This document shows positions 1 through 10,336 of a DNA stretch of 64,000 bases, one piece after another (positions within the stretch are counted from its first letter, which is position 1; every line of letters begins with the position of its first letter). The notes beneath the pieces are model-generated. The model was not told where the DNA came from and did not search any database. It worked only from the letters and a program-made list of their open reading frames with translations. The translations under genes and the position numbers were made by a program. The DNA comes from Erysipelothrix sp. (GTDB lineage Bacteria; Bacillota_I; Bacilli_A; Erysipelotrichales; Erysipelotrichaceae), in contig JAAZDW010000010.1 of assembly GCA_012512595.1 (NCBI GenBank), forward strand, positions 34,760 to 98,759, read 5' to 3'.

Positions 1-1
1 T

Positions 2-304
2 TCATATTGGCTAGCATCAGACTCTTGTTTAGTGAGTGAAGTCAATATGTTTACAGAAATAAAAGATGGCAAAAAGTGTAATGCTAAATTTAGATATCGA
101 CAAAAAGATAATCCAGTTACCCTTTATAAACAAGGTGATGATATTTTAGTTAAGTTTGATAATTTAATTGATGCAATAACGCCCGGGCAACAAGCTGTCT
201 TTTATGATGGTGATGTAGTAATTGGTGGTGGTGTCATTGAACAAGCATACCGTGACACTAAATCGCTTAAGCTAAGACTAGACGAGGCACTTAGTGCAAA
301 ATAA
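2..304 (+). CDS. mnmA: tRNA-specific 2-thiouridylase MnmA, C-terminal fragment (5' end outside window)
   Basis: Open frame from position 2 (SYWLASDSCLVSEVNMF...KFRYRQ...GQQAVFYDGDVVIGGGVIEQA), typical MnmA C-terminal beta-barrel; upstream of recD2 as in Bacillus. Confidence 0.85.
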   Translation, partial: SYWLASDSCLVSEVNMFTEIKDGKKCNAKFRYRQKDNPVTLYKQGDDILVKFDNLIDAITPGQQAVFYDGDVVIGGGVIEQAYRDTKSLKLRLDEALSAK

Positions 305-2468
305 AGAAAAGATCACTGGCCAATTTGAGCGAGTGATTTTTCAAAATAATGAAAACTACTATACTGTAGCTTTTTTTGTGCTTGATAATATGATCTCAGA
401 TCAAATAATTGCAGTTGGCCATATTCAAGACCTAGATTATGATAGTCAATATGAGCTTTTAGGTGAGTATGTAGAACATAAAAAATATGGAATTCAGTTT
501 GACTATATTAAATATACCAAAGTTTTGCCAACTGATAAAAATGCCTTAATAAAATTTTTAAGCAGTGGGATATTCCCTGGAATTGGAACAAAAACGGCTG
601 AAAAGATTTTTGATGAACTAGGAAATGACTTAGTAAATTTAATAAAAGCCAACCCAAAGCTTATTGACACCATTAACTTGACAGAAACTCAAGCTAACTC
701 TTTATACAATGGTATTTTAAATAATGAAGGTAACTTTGAACAATTGGTTGCTTACTTTTCAAGTTATGGTCTAAGTATAAATATGATTATTAGAATTGAT
801 GCAGCCTATGGTAAAGAAGCAATTGAAGTTGTTGAAGAAAATCCATATCGATTAATGGAAGATATCAGTGGAATTGGCTTTAAAACAGCGGACAAATTAG
901 CATTAAAAATGAATTTTGATCAAGATAGTATTCACAAAAAAGAAGCAATAATAATTCAAAGCGTTTTAGAGCATGGCAATAATACCGGTGACAGTTATAT
1001 AAACAAAACAGATTTGTTAGGTGTTTATCTTAAATATGGATATGATGAAGAAAGTTTTGAGGGAGCCTTAGTTAATACTTTAATGCGCCGAGTGCTTGTC
1101 ATGGAAAGTGAGAATATTTACCACCACACCCAATATGATAGCGAAAAAAATATTGCAACAGTATTAAATATTTTTCCGCAAAATAAACTCGCAACTGTAA
1201 GTGAAAATAAAATAGATGAGTATCTAAATGTAATTGAAAAAGAAATTGGGATTACCTATGATCAAAGCCAAAAAAGTGCTATAAAAAAGTTTCTTGAAGC
1301 CGATCTTTCAATTTTAACTGGAGGCCCTGGAACTGGGAAAACAACGATAATTAGAGCAATGGTACTTATGTACCAGCACTTGTTTCCAAATATATCTATT
1401 GCCCTTTGTGCTCCAACTGGAAGAGCTGCTAAGCGCTTAAGTGAATTAACTAATAGTGACGCCTTTACAATTCACAGCTTATTAAAATGGGACTTAGAAA
1501 ATAATACGTTTGGTATGAACAGTGACAATCTTTTACCCTATGACATTTTAATTATTGACGAGTTTTCAATGGTTGACCAATGGCTTTTTTCAAAATTACT
1601 TTTAGCAGCACAAAACGTTAAAAAGATTTTAATTGTAGGTGATGAAAATCAATTGCCTTCAGTACTACCGGGAGCCGTTTTAAGAGATTTAATTTCTTCA
1701 GAGCTTTTTCCTGTTGAAAGATTAAAAAAGATCTATCGTCAAAAAGTTGGCTCAAGTGTAATTTACTTAGCTGATAAAATAAATAAAGGTAACTATGATC
1801 AAATCGTCTTTGAAGATGAAGTAAGATTTTTTCAAGCTGATAGCAGTCAAGTTGATGAAGCAATTTTACAAATCGTTCAAAATTATTTAGATGCCGGCTA
1901 TGACATTGATGATATTCAAGTTTTAGCCCCTATGTATCGCAATTCAAGTGGAATCAATATCTTGAATAATAAAATTCAACAAGTATTTAATCCAAAAGCT
2001 GGTGACAAAAAGGAATTTAAATATGGTTATCGTCTTTTTCGTGAAGGGGATAAACTCTTGCAATTAAAAAATCAAATAGATGAACAAGTTTTTAATGGTG
2101 ATATTGGAAGATTAATTGAAATAGATGACTCAGATCCTTTTAAGGTTTATCTTCATGTTGATTTTGAAGGAAACCTTGTCACATACACGGGTGAAAGTCT
2201 AAGCTATCTAACCCATGCTTACTGTGTTTCAATTCATAAGTCCCAGGGTAGTGAGTATCCAATTGTTATTATGCCAATTGTAAGATCAAGTATTTTCATG
2301 CTTAGAAAAAGATTACTTTATACGGCGATTACTCGGTCAAAAAGAAATCTTATATTAGTTGGAAGTCAAGATTTATTTTTAGAACGCGTTCAAAAGGATG
2401 AACAATATGAGCGAAAAACGACCTTGATTGCGAATCTAAACCAATTTAGTGATAACTTTGATTTTTAA
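294..2468 (+). CDS. recD2: ATP-dependent RecD2-type helicase
   Basis: 724 aa; Walker A LTGGPGTGKTTI, DEFSMVD, C-terminal YTAITRSKRNLILVG; GTG start. Confidence 0.93.
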   Translation: MQNKEKITGQFERVIFQNNENYYTVAFFVLDNMISDQIIAVGHIQDLDYDSQYELLGEYVEHKKYGIQFDYIKYTKVLPTDKNALIKFLSSGIFPGIGTKTAEKIFDELGNDLVNLIKANPKLIDTINLTETQANSLYNGILNNEGNFEQLVAYFSSYGLSINMIIRIDAAYGKEAIEVVEENPYRLMEDISGIGFKTADKLALKMNFDQDSIHKKEAIIIQSVLEHGNNTGDSYINKTDLLGVYLKYGYDEESFEGALVNTLMRRVLVMESENIYHHTQYDSEKNIATVLNIFPQNKLATVSENKIDEYLNVIEKEIGITYDQSQKSAIKKFLEADLSILTGGPGTGKTTIIRAMVLMYQHLFPNISIALCAPTGRAAKRLSELTNSDAFTIHSLLKWDLENNTFGMNSDNLLPYDILIIDEFSMVDQWLFSKLLLAAQNVKKILIVGDENQLPSVLPGAVLRDLISSELFPVERLKKIYRQKVGSSVIYLADKINKGNYDQIVFEDEVRFFQADSSQVDEAILQIVQNYLDAGYDIDDIQVLAPMYRNSSGINILNNKIQQVFNPKAGDKKEFKYGYRLFREGDKLLQLKNQIDEQVFNGDIGRLIEIDDSDPFKVYLHVDFEGNLVTYTGESLSYLTHAYCVSIHKSQGSEYPIVIMPIVRSSIFMLRKRLLYTAITRSKRNLILVGSQDLFLERVQKDEQYERKTTLIANLNQFSDNFDF

Positions 2469-2514
2469 TCTGATAAATTTATGCTATAATAACACCTATA
2501 ACAATGATAAAGAC

Positions 2515-2693
2515 GAGTAAGTAATTTTTATTATTTAGAGATGTAGTGGGCGGTGAAAACTACAGATAAAAGTTATTGAAGCTACTTTTGAGTGAAACCT
2601 AATCGTTTCCGTATAACTGCGTTAAAGCCAATTAAGCGTCCTTCAAGATGGTACCGTGATCTTTTCACTCTTGGAAAGGCGTTTTTTTATTGT
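2515..2693 (+). ncRNA. T-box leader (alanine) upstream of alaS
   Basis: T-box-like motif AAGATGGTACCGTGAT followed by CACTCTTGGAAAGGCG-TTTTTTT terminator; candidate specifier GCT in GAAGCTACTTTTGAGTGAAACC; extended -10 TGCTATAAT at 2482-2490. Confidence 0.85.
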
Positions 2694-2708
2694 AAAGGAG
2701 AAAATAAA

Positions 2709-5330
2709 ATGAAGTATCGTAGTACAGATGAATTAAGACAAATGTTTTTAGACTATTTTAAGTCTAAAGATCATATGGTAGAACCAGGTGCAAGTTTAGT
2801 TCCAGTTGGTGATGAAACCCTTTTGTGGATAAATAGTGGGGTTGCAGCTTTAAAAAAATATTTTGATGGTAGTGTCATCCCTAGTAATCGAAGAATTGTT
2901 AATGCCCAAAAATCGATTAGAACTAATGACATTGAAAACGTCGGAAAGACTGCGCGCCACCATACTTTTTTTGAAATGCTAGGTAATTTTTCGATTGGCG
3001 ACTATTTTAAAAGTGAAGCTATCCACTTTGCTTGGGAATTTTTAACTTCCAAAGATTGGGTTGGCATGGATCAAGATAAAATGTATGTTTCTGTTCACAC
3101 AGATGATACTGAAGCCTATGATGTCTGGGTAAATGAAATAAAAATCGATCCAAAAAGAATTTTAAAAACTGATGATAATTATTGGCAAATTGGTGAAGGA
3201 CCTAGTGGTCCTAATAGTGAACTTTTCTATGACCGCGGTGAAGCCTTTGATCCCAAAAACCTTGGAGAAAAATTATTTTTTGAAGAAATTGATAATGATC
3301 GCTACTTAGAAGTGTGGAATGTAGTCTTTTCTCAGTATGATGCAAAAGCAAATGTTGAGCGCAAAGACTTTAAAGAACTGCCACAAAAAAATATTGATAC
3401 AGGAATGGGTTTAGAACGTTTAGCCTGTATTGTTCAAGAAGTAGAAACAAATTTTGACACTGATACTTTTCAAATAATAATAAAAGAAATAGAAAAATAT
3501 GCAACAGTTAAATATGCTGAGCAAAACCAAGAATCCTTTAAAATTATTAGTGATCATATCCGGACAATTGTGTTTGCCTTATCAGATGGGGCAATGTTTT
3601 CAAATGAAGGACGGGGCTATGTTTTACGACGTTTATTAAGAAGGGCAGTTCGCCATAGTAAACTAATCGGAGTAAAAGAAAACTATCTTTATAAATTAGT
3701 CTTAGTTGTTGCAGAAAGTATGAAAGCGTTTTATCCTTATCTTTTAGACAAAGTTGAATATAATCAAAAATTAATTTTAAATGAAGAAGAAAGATTCACT
3801 CAAACTTTAGCTTTAGGTGAACAACACCTTGCGGATGAACTAAGGCTTGCGACTAATAATTTAATCACTGGAGCGGTTGCTTTTAAGTTATATGACACTT
3901 ATGGCTTTCCGGTTGAACTAACACAAGAGATTGCTAATGAATCAGGGTATAAGGTTGACTTAGAAGGCTTTAAGTTAGAGATGGAGGCACAAAGACAGCG
4001 GGCTCGACAAGCACGCTTAGAAGGCGATTCTATGGCAAGCCAGTCAAAAGCCTTAATTGAATTTAAAGGTGAAAGTGAATTTACTGGGTATACAAATTTA
4101 ACCGATGAATCTGAAATAATAGCTTTATTTGTCAATGGTGAAAGTGTTTTAACTACAACAAAAAACTTTAGTGTAATAACTAAGAAAACACCATTTTACG
4201 CTGAAAGTGGTGGTCAAGTTGGTGATACTGGAGATATACAATTATCAAACGGCAATCTAATTGAAGTAATTGATACAATTATGGCCCCAAATGGCCAACA
4301 CCTTCATTTAGTCGAAAATAATAGCGAAGTCAATGTTGGCGATAAAGTAGTATTAAGAGTTAATAAAAATAGGCGCCAGCAAATCAAACGCAATCACTCA
4401 TCAATTCACTTGGTGCACGCAGCTTTAATGGATACTCTAGGTGACCACGTTGGCCAAGCTGGATCCTTTGTTAACGATAAATATGCAAGACTGGACTTTA
4501 ATCACTTTGAAAGAGTTGATAAAGATCAATTAGATAGTATTGAACAAATCGTAAATGATATGATTAATGCAGCCGCAAAAGTTGTGACTGAATTAATGAG
4601 TATTGAGGATGCTAAAAAAAGTGGGGCAATTGCCTTATTTGATGAAAAATATGGCGACTTAGTTCGCGTAGTTTCAATGGGAGAATATTCTAAAGAGTTA
4701 TGTGGTGGAACCCATGTCGAAAACATTGCAGAGATTGGTATTTTTAAAATTTTATCGGAAGAATCAGTTGGAAGTGGTATCCGCCGTTTAAACTTTACTA
4801 CCGGTCAAAATGTTTATAAAGAACTTTTAAATGTTGAACAGCGTTTAAGTTCAATCCAAAAACAACTACAAGTTAAACAAGTAAGCCAAGTTGAAGCAAA
4901 AGTTGATGAACTATTAAATGAAAATAAACAACTGCAAGCTCAAATTGAAGAATATAGTGAATTAAAATTAGATAGTGAGATTACTATGCTAAAACAAGCG
5001 GTTGTAAGTAAAAACAACTTGAACATTGTCACTAAGGTTTATGATGACTTAGATGCTAAAGATTTAAAGTATATTGCAGATGCAATAAGAAATGAAATAT
5101 CAAGTGTTTTAGTAATCTTAGCAACTACCCAAAAATCAAAAGTCGTCTTTGTTGTTGCCTGTGATGTTAAAGCAAACAAGCTTGATGTTAATGCCGGTAA
5201 AATTGCCAAAGACTTAGCAATTTTTACAGGTGGTAATGGAGGCGGCCGTAAAGACTTTGCTCAATCTGGTGGAAAAGATGTTAGTAAAGTTGAGCAAGCA
5301 ATTAAAAATATTGTTGAAAGTTTCGCTTAA
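2709..5330 (+). CDS. alaS: Alanine--tRNA ligase
   Basis: AlaS family (HHTFFEMLGNFSIGDYFK; CGGTHV; C-terminal DHHA1 GGGRKDFAQSGG). SD AAAGGAG before ATG 2709; the ORF-track start at 2592 lies in the T-box. Confidence 0.95.
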   Translation: MKYRSTDELRQMFLDYFKSKDHMVEPGASLVPVGDETLLWINSGVAALKKYFDGSVIPSNRRIVNAQKSIRTNDIENVGKTARHHTFFEMLGNFSIGDYFKSEAIHFAWEFLTSKDWVGMDQDKMYVSVHTDDTEAYDVWVNEIKIDPKRILKTDDNYWQIGEGPSGPNSELFYDRGEAFDPKNLGEKLFFEEIDNDRYLEVWNVVFSQYDAKANVERKDFKELPQKNIDTGMGLERLACIVQEVETNFDTDTFQIIIKEIEKYATVKYAEQNQESFKIISDHIRTIVFALSDGAMFSNEGRGYVLRRLLRRAVRHSKLIGVKENYLYKLVLVVAESMKAFYPYLLDKVEYNQKLILNEEERFTQTLALGEQHLADELRLATNNLITGAVAFKLYDTYGFPVELTQEIANESGYKVDLEGFKLEMEAQRQRARQARLEGDSMASQSKALIEFKGESEFTGYTNLTDESEIIALFVNGESVLTTTKNFSVITKKTPFYAESGGQVGDTGDIQLSNGNLIEVIDTIMAPNGQHLHLVENNSEVNVGDKVVLRVNKNRRQQIKRNHSSIHLVHAALMDTLGDHVGQAGSFVNDKYARLDFNHFERVDKDQLDSIEQIVNDMINAAAKVVTELMSIEDAKKSGAIALFDEKYGDLVRVVSMGEYSKELCGGTHVENIAEIGIFKILSEESVGSGIRRLNFTTGQNVYKELLNVEQRLSSIQKQLQVKQVSQVEAKVDELLNENKQLQAQIEEYSELKLDSEITMLKQAVVSKNNLNIVTKVYDDLDAKDLKYIADAIRNEISSVLVILATTQKSKVVFVVACDVKANKLDVNAGKIAKDLAIFTGGNGGGRKDFAQSGGKDVSKVEQAIKNIVESFA

Positions 5331-5384
5331 GCCTTTAAAAATAGTCCAAACTATTATATGATATAGCCTATAGGAGGTATTTAT

Positions 5385-5654
5385 ATGTCCAAACATTTAA
5401 CAGAAACAAAAGCATTTGAATCGGAAGAGATAAAACGTGATACTATTAAGCAAGTTTTAAGATTAACTAATACTGCTCTAGAAGAACGCGGATACAACGC
5501 AGTTAACCAATTGGCAGGTTATTTAATATCTAATGATCCAGCATATATATCAAGCCACAATAACGCAAGAAGTGTTATTCAATCAGTTGATCGTGCTGAT
5601 ATTATTGAAGAATTAGTAAGATTTTACTTAGAAAATAAATGCGAAGAAGAATAA
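5385..5654 (+). CDS. ireB: IreB family regulatory phosphoprotein (UPF0297)
   Basis: 89 aa, between alaS and ruvX; IreB-like NALEERGYNAVNQLAGYLISNDPAYISSHNNAR. Confidence 0.88.
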   Translation: MSKHLTETKAFESEEIKRDTIKQVLRLTNTALEERGYNAVNQLAGYLISNDPAYISSHNNARSVIQSVDRADIIEELVRFYLENKCEEE

Positions 5655-6058
5655 TTGGTTTAGATTTGGGGAGCAAAACAGTAGGGATTGCCAAAAGCGA
5701 TCTTTTACAAACTTTAGCAAGTCCCCATGAAACGATTTTCTTTAATCCAAATGATTATAAACAGGCCTTACACAAAGTTATAAAATGTTTAGAAGACTTT
5801 GATGTTGAGAAGATTGTTTTAGGTCTTCCAAAGCACATGAGTGGTGAAGTTGGGATTAGAGGTAACATTTCTCTTGACTTTAAAGTTGAACTCGAAGCCT
5901 TAGGTTATCAAGTAATTCTTTGGGATGAACGTTTATCTAGTAAGGCTGCGACAAATGCCCTTATTCAAGGTAATGTATCAAGAAAAAACCGAAAAAAAGT
6001 AATTGATCAAGTAGCCGCAGTGATAATTTTACAAGGTTACCTTGATTCTAAAAATTAA
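5639..6058 (+). CDS. ruvX: Holliday junction resolvase-like RuvX/YqgF
   Basis: IIGLDLGSKTVGIAKSD, LGLPKHMSG, WDERLSSKAA. Confidence 0.93.
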   Translation: MRRRIIGLDLGSKTVGIAKSDLLQTLASPHETIFFNPNDYKQALHKVIKCLEDFDVEKIVLGLPKHMSGEVGIRGNISLDFKVELEALGYQVILWDERLSSKAATNALIQGNVSRKNRKKVIDQVAAVIILQGYLDSKN

Positions 6059-6059
6059 T

Positions 6060-6085
6060 TAGAGGGCAAAATTGTCCTCTTTTAT
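6060..6085 (+). terminator. Intrinsic terminator after ruvX
   Basis: AGAGGGCAAAATTGTCCTCTTTT hairpin plus T tract. Confidence 0.65.
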
Positions 6086-6157
6086 GTGAGACAGATAAGA
6101 ATCCTATTAATTTAATTAGATTTAGAGTAATATATATAGGGAAGAAAAGAGGCAATT

Positions 6158-6415
6158 ATGGACAAAACAGTTACAATTTTTGATGAACAAGGAAATGAAG
6201 TAGAAAATTTAGAAATTCTTTTAGAATTTGAAGGTGATGGCCAGAATTATGTGCTTTTACACAATCCAGATTCAGATGATGGTGAAGTTATGGCTTTTAA
6301 ATATGACAAAGAAGATAAAGGCGAAGGAAAGCTTTTGCCAATTGAAGATGACGCTGAATGGGATATGATTGAAGAAGTGCTAGGAGCATTTGAGGATGAA
6401 CAAGAAGACTTTTAA
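6158..6415 (+). CDS. DUF1292 family protein (YrzB-like)
   Basis: 85 aa acidic protein, position after ruvX as in Bacillus. Confidence 0.8.
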   Translation: MDKTVTIFDEQGNEVENLEILLEFEGDGQNYVLLHNPDSDDGEVMAFKYDKEDKGEGKLLPIEDDAEWDMIEEVLGAFEDEQEDF

Positions 6416-7445
6416 TAGAGTAGCGATAATTGCATTTTTATTTGGATTGATATTGGCTGCGGGTTTTTTTGCGTACAATACAATGTTGAACCCTATGACA
6501 AAAGAAGAAGAAGTAGTTGTGTTTGTTGTTAATCCAAATGATAACTTAACAACAATTACTAATAACCTAGAGGACCAAGCGATTATTAAATCAGCCTCAA
6601 TGTTAAAACTATATGGAAGACTTTCTAAAACCAGTAGTTTTGTTGAAGGTAATTTTAATTTGGATAAAAGCTTAAACGCTCGCGAAATTCTAATTCACCT
6701 TACTAAGGGAGATAATGTCGTATTAAATGAAGTAACAATAACTTTACAAGAAGGACTTTGGGCAAAAGATATCGCAGAAAAGATTTCAGCAAAAGTTGAT
6801 GTCAGTAAAGAAGAATTAATAAATCTATGGAATGATGCAGACTATATTGAATTGCTTATGAATGATTATCCATTTTTAACAAAAGATGTATTAAGTGATG
6901 TATTGAAAGTTAAATTGGAAGGTTACTTGGCTCCAAATACATATAACTTTTTTATTGATACTGATGCAGATGCAATAACAAGAAAACTTTTAGATCAAAC
7001 ACTAATAGTGTATGAGAAGTATCAAGCTGAATTTGCAGCAAGCAAATATAGTATTCACGAGATATTCTCTCTAGCTTCACTTACTCAATATGAGTCAGGT
7101 AACTTTGAAGATGATCAAATTATTGCGGGAATTTGGTATAATCGTTTAGATATAGGATGGCGTTTAGAATCTAGCGCAGCCGTTTGTTATGCCTTATATG
7201 ATTTTGATTCATGGGAAGAATGTGAAAAAAACACAGATTTTGATTCTCCATATAACAACTACATTTATTATGGAATTATGCCAGGACCAGTTACAAATCC
7301 AGGCGAGTTTGCGATAAAGGCAACATTAAAGCCAAAAAAGACAAATTATTTCTTCTTTATGGCTGATGCAAAAGGTGACAAAACAATTTATTATTCAGAA
7401 ACATATGAAGAGCACGCTAAAAAAGTTAATAAATATTTAAGGTAG
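6396..7445 (+). CDS. mltG: Endolytic transglycosylase MltG
   Basis: N-terminal TM, YceG/MltG domain (LEGYLAPNTYNF, SLASLTQYESG, PGPVTNPG). Confidence 0.92.
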   Translation: MNKKTFNRVAIIAFLFGLILAAGFFAYNTMLNPMTKEEEVVVFVVNPNDNLTTITNNLEDQAIIKSASMLKLYGRLSKTSSFVEGNFNLDKSLNAREILIHLTKGDNVVLNEVTITLQEGLWAKDIAEKISAKVDVSKEELINLWNDADYIELLMNDYPFLTKDVLSDVLKVKLEGYLAPNTYNFFIDTDADAITRKLLDQTLIVYEKYQAEFAASKYSIHEIFSLASLTQYESGNFEDDQIIAGIWYNRLDIGWRLESSAAVCYALYDFDSWEECEKNTDFDSPYNNYIYYGIMPGPVTNPGEFAIKATLKPKKTNYFFFMADAKGDKTIYYSETYEEHAKKVNKYLR

Positions 7446-7452
7446 GTATAAA

Positions 7453-8076
7453 ATGAAAAAACCATTAATAATTGGAATAGCTGGGGGCAGTGCTTCTGGA
7501 AAGACTTCTATCTCAAGAAGAATTGCCGAAACTTTTAATGACTTTAAATCAGTCCAAGTAATTAAGCAAGATGACTACTACAAAAATCAAGATGACATGG
7601 AAATGAGTGAGCGTTTAAAAACAAACTATGACCATCCGTTTGCCTTTGATAATGATTACTTACTTTGCCATTTAAATGACCTTTTAAATTGGAAGCCAAT
7701 AGACAAGCCAATGTATGACTTTGTAAATCATACAAGATCCGATAAAAAAGAACACGTTGAACCAGCTGAGGTAGTAATTTTAGAAGGCTTGTTTGTTTTA
7801 GAAGATTCAAAAATTAGAGATATTTTAGATATTAAAATTTTTGTGGATACTGATGCAGATGTTCGTTTTATTAGAAGATTAATGCGCGATGTAAATGATC
7901 GCGGCAGAACTTTAGAACATGTTGTTAACCAATATGAAAACACTGTAAAAATAATGCATGAACAATTTGTTGAACCATCTAAAAAGCATGCCGATGTGAT
8001 TGTTCCAATTGGTGGCGAAAATGAAGTAGCTATAGATTTATTGGTTACAAAGATTGGTAGTATTTTAAAAGTTTAA
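7453..8076 (+). CDS. udk: Uridine kinase
   Basis: GIAGGSASGKTSISRRI, DDYYKNQ, RRLMRDVNDRGRT. Confidence 0.94.
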   Translation: MKKPLIIGIAGGSASGKTSISRRIAETFNDFKSVQVIKQDDYYKNQDDMEMSERLKTNYDHPFAFDNDYLLCHLNDLLNWKPIDKPMYDFVNHTRSDKKEHVEPAEVVILEGLFVLEDSKIRDILDIKIFVDTDADVRFIRRLMRDVNDRGRTLEHVVNQYENTVKIMHEQFVEPSKKHADVIVPIGGENEVAIDLLVTKIGSILKV

Positions 8077-8156
8077 AGAATATAGATAATATTAGTATTA
8101 ATGGCTATATTTTAAACTTTATGCTATCATGGTTAAAGTTAAGGAGTTGGCTGTTA

Positions 8157-8627
8157 ATGTTAAGTAAAAAAGTACATGTAACAAAACAAGGACACGAAGA
8201 ATTAAAAGAAGAAAGAAGTAATTTAATTCATGTGGTTAGAAAAGAAGTAATCGAAGAGCTAAAAGCTGCTCGCGAACAAGGTGACTTATCTGAAAATGCT
8301 GATTATGATGCAGCAAGAGAACGTCAAGGAAAAGTAGAAGCGAGAATAAGCGAGCTTGAAGTTATGCTAAATAACATCGAGATTATCGACAGTAATAAAG
8401 GAACTTCTAAAATTGTCAGACTAGGATCTACGGTCACACTTTTAGATATGGAATTAGATATAGAAACTACTTATGCAATAGTTGGTTCTGTTGAAGCAGA
8501 TCCACTTAATGGCAAGCTATCTAATGAAACACCTTTAGCTCAGTCACTAATAGGTAAAAAGGCAAATGAAACGGTTACGGTCGCAGTTGAAGAACCTTAT
8601 GAAGTAAAAATTATTAAGATAAAATAA
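8157..8627 (+). CDS. greA: Transcription elongation factor GreA
   Basis: GreA coiled coil (EELKAAREQGDLSENADYDAARERQ); SD AAGGAG then ATG 8157. Confidence 0.94.
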   Translation: MLSKKVHVTKQGHEELKEERSNLIHVVRKEVIEELKAAREQGDLSENADYDAARERQGKVEARISELEVMLNNIEIIDSNKGTSKIVRLGSTVTLLDMELDIETTYAIVGSVEADPLNGKLSNETPLAQSLIGKKANETVTVAVEEPYEVKIIKIK

Positions 8628-8833
8628 CTATTTCCTAGAAAGTTGTCTGCTTATTTTAAAGAGCATATAACTTTTTTTGTGAAGTAGTTTGATTGCACGA
8701 TAAATATTTTTAATATTTATTAAAATTATTTAGAATATAATTTAATAAGTAGATTATATGACCTAAATAATGATTGATTTGTTTATCATTTTATTATAAA
8801 AGATGGTACAATATAAAGCGTAGGAGTGATTTA

Positions 8834-10300
8834 ATGGATAAGACAGATATTAATGTCAATAATGCTGAAGAAGCAAAAGAAGAAAAGAGTGTTGAAGAAA
8901 CTGAACATACAGCTAGTGAAGTAGTAGAAACTAAAGAGGTAGAAACTCAAGAAGTAGAATCTGAAGTAGTAGAAACTCAAGAAGTAGAAACTCAAGAAGT
9001 AGAAGCTGAAGTAGTAGAAACTAAAGAAGTAGAAACTAAGGCTAGTGTAGAAACAGAAAAACCAGCAAAAAAGGTTGCACCAAGAAGAAGAGAATACAGA
9101 CAACCATCTTATCGTAGTAATAACCAATTTGGATGGGAAAGTTTAGATACTGTCCAAGATGAACGTAAGCAAGAATTAATTCAAGAAATCTTCGACCTTA
9201 GTGGTGAAGAAAATGAAGAAAAAATTGAAGAAATTCAAGAAGAATGGGAAATGATCCATGATGAAGGTACAGACAAGCGCTTAGAAACGCGTTTTGAGAG
9301 AGCACTTGAAAGACATACTGCATCACAGGAAGCAATTGATGAAGCAATCGCAATCAAAACTGACTTACTAAGACAAGCTGAAGAAATGAAAGAATCAACC
9401 AGATGGAATAAAACAGCCGACAAATATAAATCTTTGCAAAAAGAGTGGCGTAATTCCGGTTGGGCTGGAGATCCTGATAATGATGAACTTTGGGATAAAT
9501 TTCAAGCTGTAAATGATCATTTCTTTAACAGAAGAAAAGAACACTTTGACCAACGAGTTGAAAGAATTCAAAAAGCTGCTGAAATTAAAGCAGAACTTGT
9601 TGAAAAAGTTAAAGAATATGAAGAATCGACAGAATGGAAGAGTACATCTGCCGTTATGCACCAAGCTATGGATGATTGGAAAGCTGCAGGTTTTGCAGGA
9701 CGTGGAACAGATGACAAACTTTGGGCTGAATTTAACGAGTCAAGACAAAAGTTCTTTCAACGTCAAAATGAACATTTTGAAGGATTACGTCAAAAGCAAA
9801 AAGATGCCTTTGATACAAAGACAAACCTTGTTGAACTAGCTCAAGAATTACAAGATTCTACAGATTGGGAACCAACAAGAATCAAAATGGAAGAATTTAT
9901 GGAAGAATGGCGCGAAGCTGGATATAGTGGTCGTAAACATGATAATAGTCTTTGGGAAGCTTTCCAAGGTGCTAGAGATGTTTTCTACAAAAATTTCCAT
10001 TCGCAACAAAGTTTCAATAAAGAAGGTCGCTTAGAAGAAATCGAAACAGAACTTGAAAATGTTAATGCTCAAATAGATTCTTTAGAATTATTGAATGAAA
10101 CTATTATAGCTAAATATGACAACTTACTAAATCGTGCACTTCCAGCAGAAGATCATGAGTCTTTTCCAGAGTTAAATGAAGCTAAAGAAAAAGAACTATC
10201 AGAATTACAAGGATATATTACGAATAATAATAAATCCATTAATGAACACTTTGATACTTTAGACCGATTAAACAATGAATTAGATAAACTTAATAGATAA
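8834..10300 (+). CDS. DUF349-repeat protein with acidic Val/Glu/Thr N-terminal repeats
   Basis: About three repeats of W-containing helical DUF349-like units (ESTRWNKTADKYKSLQKEWRNSGWAG.. ESTEWKSTSAVMHQAMDDWKAAGFAG.. DSTDWEPTRIKMEEFMEEWREAGYSG); SD GGAGTG, ATG 8834. Confidence 0.85.
   Translation: MDKTDINVNNAEEAKEEKSVEETEHTASEVVETKEVETQEVESEVVETQEVETQEVEAEVVETKEVETKASVETEKPAKKVAPRRREYRQPSYRSNNQFGWESLDTVQDERKQELIQEIFDLSGEENEEKIEEIQEEWEMIHDEGTDKRLETRFERALERHTASQEAIDEAIAIKTDLLRQAEEMKESTRWNKTADKYKSLQKEWRNSGWAGDPDNDELWDKFQAVNDHFFNRRKEHFDQRVERIQKAAEIKAELVEKVKEYEESTEWKSTSAVMHQAMDDWKAAGFAGRGTDDKLWAEFNESRQKFFQRQNEHFEGLRQKQKDAFDTKTNLVELAQELQDSTDWEPTRIKMEEFMEEWREAGYSGRKHDNSLWEAFQGARDVFYKNFHSQQSFNKEGRLEEIETELENVNAQIDSLELLNETIIAKYDNLLNRALPAEDHESFPELNEAKEKELSELQGYITNNNKSINEHFDTLDRLNNELDKLNR
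8918..9046 (+). repeat. 45-bp tandem repeat encoding EVVET[QK]EVET[QK]EVE[AS]
   Basis: GAAGTAGTAGAAACT recurs at 8918, 8963 and 9008 (exact 45-bp period). Confidence 0.9.
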
Positions 10301-10302
10301 GC

Positions 10303-10336
10303 AAAAAAACCTGAATTTTATAATTCAGGTTTTTTA
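10303..10336. terminator. Bidirectional intrinsic terminator between convergent genes
   Basis: AAAAAAACCTGAATT-TTAT-AATTCAGGTTTTTT. Confidence 0.88.

Noticed and set aside
2592-2708. Longer alaS N-terminus in the ORF track
   Set aside because: These codons lie in the T-box leader and its terminator; ATG 2709 has a proper SD.
8700-8720. ATAAATATT-TTT-AATATTTAT inverted repeat upstream of the DUF349 gene
   Set aside because: Pure A/T palindrome in an A/T-rich intergenic region; expected by chance.
8918-9046. Short direct repeats considered as a CRISPR-like array
   Set aside because: No unique spacers; in-frame coding tandem repeat inside a CDS.
8831-9127. 98-aa minus-strand ORF (SFYYFSFYFLSFYFL...)
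   Set aside because: Antisense shadow of the EVVET tandem repeat; low-complexity and lies inside a well-supported CDS.
9513-9839. 108-aa plus-strand ORF overlapping the DUF349 gene in another frame
   Set aside because: Lys/Leu-rich shadow frame with no RBS and no family resemblance.
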